Source of the DNA: JBOHDX01 sp050700835
GTDB taxonomy: Bacteria > Actinomycetota > Actinomycetes > Propionibacteriales > Nocardioidaceae
Assembly: GCA_050700835.1 (NCBI GenBank)
Contig: JBOHDX010000015.1
Span: forward strand, 1 to 64,000
Direction of reading: 5' to 3'
Length of the DNA stretch: 64,000 nucleotides
Below the pieces are notes generated by a model. It made no database searches, was not told the origin of the DNA, and worked only from the letters and a program-made list of their open reading frames with translations. This document shows, one piece after another, positions 60,699 through 64,000 of this stretch. The translations under genes were made by a program, and so were the position numbers. Numbering within the stretch: position 1 is the first letter of the stretch; each line of letters begins with the position of its first letter.

Positions 60699-62042
60699 CT
60701 AGAGCCCCATGGCGGCGCCGACCAGCTGTCCGTTCAGGCAGATGATGGCGGCGGCGGCCAGGGCCAGGGCCATCGTCGTGGAGCGCCTGTTCACCAGCGC
60801 TCCCATGACGTCGGCTCGGCGGCTCAGAATGACCAGGGGTACGAGCGCGAACGGGATCCCGAAGGACAGCACCACCTGTGAGAGCACAAGTGCGTGGGTC
60901 GGGTCGACACCCACGGCCAGCACGATCAGCGCGGGGACGAGCGTCACCAGACGGCGAAGCACCAGCGGGATGCGTCTCCCGACGAATCCCCCCATCACCA
61001 CCTGCCCGGCGTACGTGCCAACACTGGATGCGGCTACTCCCGACGCCAGTAGCGCGAGTGCGAAGCCGAGCGCGGCCGCCGCACCGAGGGTCGAGCCGAG
61101 CCGCTGGTGCGCGGCCTGGATGGTGACGACACCGGAGGCGTCGCCGGACATCACCCGGGCGGCGACGACGAGCATGGCCAGGTTCACCAGCCCGGCTACG
61201 GCCATGGCGGCGCCCACGTCGACCCGTTGGCCTCGCAGGAGCGCCCGGCGCTGCTGCTCGGTGTCGCGCCGGTAGCGGTCGCGGGTCAGGGCACTGTGAG
61301 CGTAGATGGCATGGGGCATCACGGTCGCGCCGAGCATGGCGGTCGCCAGCAGCAAGGTGTCGGGGCCGTGCAGACGCGGAACAGTTCCGGAGACGATTCC
61401 GCCGACGTCGAGACCGCCGGCTATCAGGCTGCACACCAGCCCGAGCAGGATCACCCCGAGCAGCGCGATGATGACCGTCTCGAAAGGCCGGTGCCCGCGA
61501 GATCGCAACCCGAGGAGCGCAACGGCAACGGCGGCGGACACGATGCCACCGACCACCAGAGGCAGTCCGAACAACAGCTGCAGCGCGAGCGCCCCACCGA
61601 GCACCTCGGCAAGATCAGTGGCCATGACCACGAGCTCGGCCTGGACCCACAGCCCGAGAACGACCGGTCGCCGGAAGTGTCTACGGCACAGGTCCGGCAG
61701 GCTCCGCCCGGTCGCGATCCCCGTCTTGGCCGACACGTACTGGATCAGCATTGCCATCAGGTTGCTGACCAGCACGACCCACACCAGCAGGTAACCCGAC
61801 GACGACCCCGCGGTGATGTTCGCTGCGAAGTTGCCAGGATCGGCGTAGGCGATGGCGGCGACGAACGCCGGGCCGAGCGCAGGAGCCAGCCGATGGCGCG
61901 TCGGCCGGACTTTGAGCCCGGAGCGTGAGCCGGCGCCGGCGGGGAGCGGGAAGCTCCCCGACCGACGTCGCCAGGCCTCAGCCCCGCGGAGTGTGTCGTG
62001 CACCGAGGATCCGATGAACGTGATCCGGCCGGGCAGACTCAC
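60699..62042 (-). CDS. mntH: Nramp-family divalent metal transporter
   Basis: The 447-residue protein has the Nramp signature DPGN in AFVAAIAYADPGNFAANITA (helix 1) and MPH in LGATVMPHAIYAHSALTRDR (helix 6), with eleven helices overall. It imports Mn2+ or Fe2+ with protons. The N-terminal 45 residues are not membrane-like, so the GTG at 62042 or another at about 62003 may start it. It ends seven bases from the ANTAR remnant, which converges on it. Confidence 0.9.
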   Translation of the reverse strand: MSLPGRITFIGSSVHDTLRGAEAWRRRSGSFPLPAGAGSRSGLKVRPTRHRLAPALGPAFVAAIAYADPGNFAANITAGSSSGYLLVWVVLVSNLMAMLIQYVSAKTGIATGRSLPDLCRRHFRRPVVLGLWVQAELVVMATDLAEVLGGALALQLLFGLPLVVGGIVSAAVAVALLGLRSRGHRPFETVIIALLGVILLGLVCSLIAGGLDVGGIVSGTVPRLHGPDTLLLATAMLGATVMPHAIYAHSALTRDRYRRDTEQQRRALLRGQRVDVGAAMAVAGLVNLAMLVVAARVMSGDASGVVTIQAAHQRLGSTLGAAAALGFALALLASGVAASSVGTYAGQVVMGGFVGRRIPLVLRRLVTLVPALIVLAVGVDPTHALVLSQVVLSFGIPFALVPLVILSRRADVMGALVNRRSTTMALALAAAAIICLNGQLVGAAMGL

Positions 62043-62150
62043 CCGAGGGTCGGCGTCCGGCTCGGTACTTGCCGGGCGCGGCGACCAGGAATGCGGCGCG
62101 GAGCAGGACTACCCCCAGCAGCAGCCACTCCACCACCGCGGCGACCATGC

Positions 62151-63068
62151 TCACGAGCTGGTCCGGATCGAGCCGTTGACACCCTTGGGGAAGAAGCCTC
62201 CCTCGTCGTTGCGCTTGGGTGTCAGGTAGACGATGTTGAGCACCTGACCGGTGGTACGCCCGAACGCGATTCCGTTGTGGTCGGTCGGGACCACGTTGCC
62301 GTACCGGTGCGTGCCGATGCCCTGGTCGTCGTTGCTCTTGCCATCCAGGCTGTCGCGGGCGTTGGAGATCTTCTGTGCCTGGCTGTAGAAGCCGCGCGCG
62401 TACAGGTTCGTGCGCACGATGCCGGCGTGGTAGGCCTCCACAGCGAGGATTCCTGCTGCCGCGTCGAGGTAGGTCTTGTTGTGGATCAGTGGTGCGGCAC
62501 CCTTGTACGCGGTCACCCCGACGTCTTCGAAGATGAACGCCGCCAGCAAGAAGTTGTTCTCGTTGGCGTACGGGTCGAACGTCTGCCGCGGCCCGATCAG
62601 CCCGGCCGCCCGGGCAGCCGCGGTGAAGCTGTTCTTGATGTCGATCTGCGGCCGAGACACCTTGGCCGCACCCAGGGCCGACCGAAGGAACTTGACGTGG
62701 TCGATCTCGTCCTGGGCGATCTCGCGGGCGTACTGGCGGATGTCGTGCGCACTAAAGTGCACGGCGCGGCCACCGATCACGCCCCCTCGGTGTCCCTTAC
62801 CGGTCGTGAGGTGGTCGGGCAGACCATGCCCGAAGACGGCGTTGGAGTAGAACTCCGCCTCCAGGTACTCCAGGTTGAGGGCGAAGTTGAGGATCGCCCC
62901 GTCGCTGGGGGCGTTGGCGGCCAGCACCTTGCTGTCCAAGGCGGGCAGCGCGATCGCACCCACCGCGCCCAGGCCGGCCATTCCCGCGGTCTTCAAGAAC
63001 CGGCGCCGGTCGTTCTCCGACTCCGCGCTGCGTTCGATCATGTCTACTACTGTTTGCTTGCCGAACAT
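62151..63068 (-). CDS. Tat-exported ferritin-like domain protein
   Basis: The 305-residue protein has a twin-Arg signal (NDRRRFLKTAGMAG, cleavage near VLAANAP). A ferritin-like domain follows with paired Glu/His metal motifs (NLEYLEAEFYSNAVFGHGLP, REIAQDEIDHVKFLRSAL, FEDVGVTAYKGAAPLIHNKT, ILAVEAYHAGIVRTNLYA). It is of the desiccation-related Ferritin_2 group. Its position beside the metal importer and export by Tat suggest metal storage or oxidative protection at the envelope. CGGAGGAGTG precedes the ATG. Confidence 0.88.
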   Translation of the reverse strand: MFGKQTVVDMIERSAESENDRRRFLKTAGMAGLGAVGAIALPALDSKVLAANAPSDGAILNFALNLEYLEAEFYSNAVFGHGLPDHLTTGKGHRGGVIGGRAVHFSAHDIRQYAREIAQDEIDHVKFLRSALGAAKVSRPQIDIKNSFTAAARAAGLIGPRQTFDPYANENNFLLAAFIFEDVGVTAYKGAAPLIHNKTYLDAAAGILAVEAYHAGIVRTNLYARGFYSQAQKISNARDSLDGKSNDDQGIGTHRYGNVVPTDHNGIAFGRTTGQVLNIVYLTPKRNDEGGFFPKGVNGSIRTSS

Positions 63069-63368
63069 GTGTCACTCCTCCGTGCTACGGCCGAGACTGC
63101 GATGGGGTGTCGCACGCGTCTCGTCGATCACTTCGCACGGGGCGCCCACGACTGGTCCTTCATGGGCATTCGCCCCCTCCGAGAACGGAGGGCAAACACT
63201 GATCTGCGTGAGCCGAACGCCGGCCACGATGGGTGCCCCACACCCGCCGCTGTGACGGTCGACACATACCCCGGGTTCGTTGCCGGCCAGACAACGGATT
63301 GCTTGAGGGCAGAAGAATCTTCGGACCATCCCGCCACTCCGACGACGCCGGGGGACGTCGCCCCCGCC
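63069..63368. other. intergenic region, no gene seen
   Basis: No convincing gene lies between the ferritin-like gene and element C. Open frames here are Arg/Gly/Pro-rich and lack ribosome-binding sites. The two flanking genes are divergent. Confidence 0.5.
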
Positions 63369-63403
63369 GGTTCGAGTTGCGACTGAACGGCACTGAACCA
63401 ACG
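63369..63403 (+). promoter_or_regulatory. conserved GGTTCGRGTTGC promoter-like element C
   Basis: GGTTCGAGTTGCG begins exactly 35 bases before an ATG at 63404. From 63397 on, the sequence ACCAACGATGTCCACATCT is nearly the same as in element B. Confidence 0.65.
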
Positions 63404-63490
63404 ATGTCCACATCTCGCGTCAGCAAGCTCGACATGAGGGCCTCTGCCCTCGTCATCCCGGAGCTGCGTCGTGGATCCGGAGGCGACTCG

Positions 63491-64000
63491 ATGGCCGGTA
63501 ATCCCCAGCTGCCCGGGGTGTTCGCCAGCCTCGCACCCACCCTGGACCACTACGGCTACCTAGCCGTCGCCGGGTTCGTGCTCATCGAGGACTTCGGCGT
63601 CCCGGTCCCTGGCGAGACCATCTTGATCGCCGCCGCGGTGTACGCCGGCGCCGGGCACCTCAACGTCGTCGCGGTCGCCCTGACCGCCTTCGTCGCCGCC
63701 GTTGTCGGCGACAACATCGGTTACGGGCTGGGCCGGTGGGGCGGCCGCCGTCTGGTGCTGCGCTTCGGCCGCTACGTGTTTCTGACCGAGAAGCGTTTGG
63801 CAACCGCCGAAGGCTGGTTCGACCGACACGGCGGCAAGGTCGTCGTCGTTGCCCGCTTCATCGAGGGCCTGCGCCAGGCCAACGGCTGGATCGCCGGAAT
63901 CACCGGCATGCGCTGGGCCAGCTTCGCCGCATTCAATGCGCTCGGCGCCGCGCTGTGGGTTGGCACTTGGGTAGCCGTCGGGGACCTCTCCGGCAGCCAC
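63491..64000 (+). CDS. DedA-family membrane protein, 3' end outside window
   Basis: The 170 codons present encode GVPVPGETILIAAAVYAGAG (the DedA/SNARE-associated E-x-x-x-P-x-P-G-E region), NIGYGLGRWGGRRLVLRFGR, VVVVARFIEGLRQANGWIAG and FAAFNALGAALWVGTWVAVG. DedA proteins are lipid scramblase-like or transporters at the membrane. ATG at 63491 has GGAGG eight bases upstream. An in-frame ATG at 63404 directly after element C would add 29 residues, and the gene continues past the window end. Confidence 0.88.
   Translation, partial: MAGNPQLPGVFASLAPTLDHYGYLAVAGFVLIEDFGVPVPGETILIAAAVYAGAGHLNVVAVALTAFVAAVVGDNIGYGLGRWGGRRLVLRFGRYVFLTEKRLATAEGWFDRHGGKVVVVARFIEGLRQANGWIAGITGMRWASFAAFNALGAALWVGTWVAVGDLSGSH

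Noticed and set aside
61925..62150. possible manganese riboswitch upstream of the Nramp gene
   Set aside because: A small GC-rich hairpin is present near 61945, but no yybP-ykoY-type conserved core could be recognised.
63072..63413. minus-strand open frames upstream of the ferritin-like gene
   Set aside because: They are low-complexity with no start signals and lie across the conserved promoter-like element C.
1..64000. tRNA, rRNA or CRISPR arrays
   Set aside because: Nothing with cloverleaf-like arms, conserved rRNA sequence or regularly spaced direct repeats was seen.

Overview
The window is high-GC DNA of an actinobacterium, most likely a soil or environmental actinomycete. The evidence is: GTG and TTG starts next to ATG; a mycothiol-dependent (MDMPI) enzyme; several GAF-ANTAR regulators; a LAL-type LuxR regulator; TMEM175, DUF4331 and DUF3761 proteins; and operons joined by 4-base ATGA/GTGA overlaps. 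I saw no rRNA, tRNA or CRISPR array. Most genes are accessory: regulation, envelope, stress and small-molecule chemistry.

Layout. 1-973 is a complete IS5-family element whose two ends supply the stop codons of its transposase and of the adjacent VOC gene. 1-12.5 kb holds enzyme and hypothetical genes (VOC, frameshifted DinB, TOPRIM, methyltransferase, nickel-binding-like DUF4242, LAL regulator, PQQ-type lipoprotein, metallo-beta-lactamase fold) and a collapsed DUF6529 gene. 12.6-15.5 kb is a NarL-type two-component pair plus a LuxR regulator. 15.5-26.1 kb is dominated by exported proteins, including two divergent beta-propeller paralogs and a DUF4331 group. 27.4-32.1 kb holds a sugar transporter and a four-gene overlapping operon (acyl-CoA dehydrogenase-like, PIG-L deacetylase, methyltransferase, glycosyltransferase). 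32.1-41.5 kb is regulatory and stress-related: TetR/MDMPI, tandem GAF-ANTAR genes, an EEP-like protein, transporters and hemerythrin. 41.5-47.5 kb is an ABC transporter with its two-component system, then a membrane HD-GYP protein fused to Ig-like domains. 49.5-58.6 kb is a dense sugar, methyl and redox locus: two glycosyltransferases, methyltransferase, molybdopterin oxidoreductase, OmpR-type two-component system, GT-C-like membrane protein, NAD epimerase and MTA phosphorylase. 58.7-64 kb has a HAD enzyme, a sigma-like regulator with a broken ANTAR gene, Nramp, a Tat-exported ferritin-like protein and a DedA gene cut by the window end.

Three cross-cutting patterns are not explained by single genes. 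(1) A GGTTCGRGTTGC box lies exactly 35 bases before an ATG at three loci, apparently a leaderless promoter with short leader ORFs. (2) A TGCCCYAGACCYYGGCA element sits upstream of two EEP-like paralogs, a GAF-ANTAR gene and the sigma-like gene. (3) A three-member family of small Cys-rich proteins occurs, two of them with the same TAGCGT-N7-GTG start region. The most promising undescribed systems are the two overlapping glycosyltransferase/methyltransferase operons (28.9-32.1 kb and 49.5-58.6 kb).
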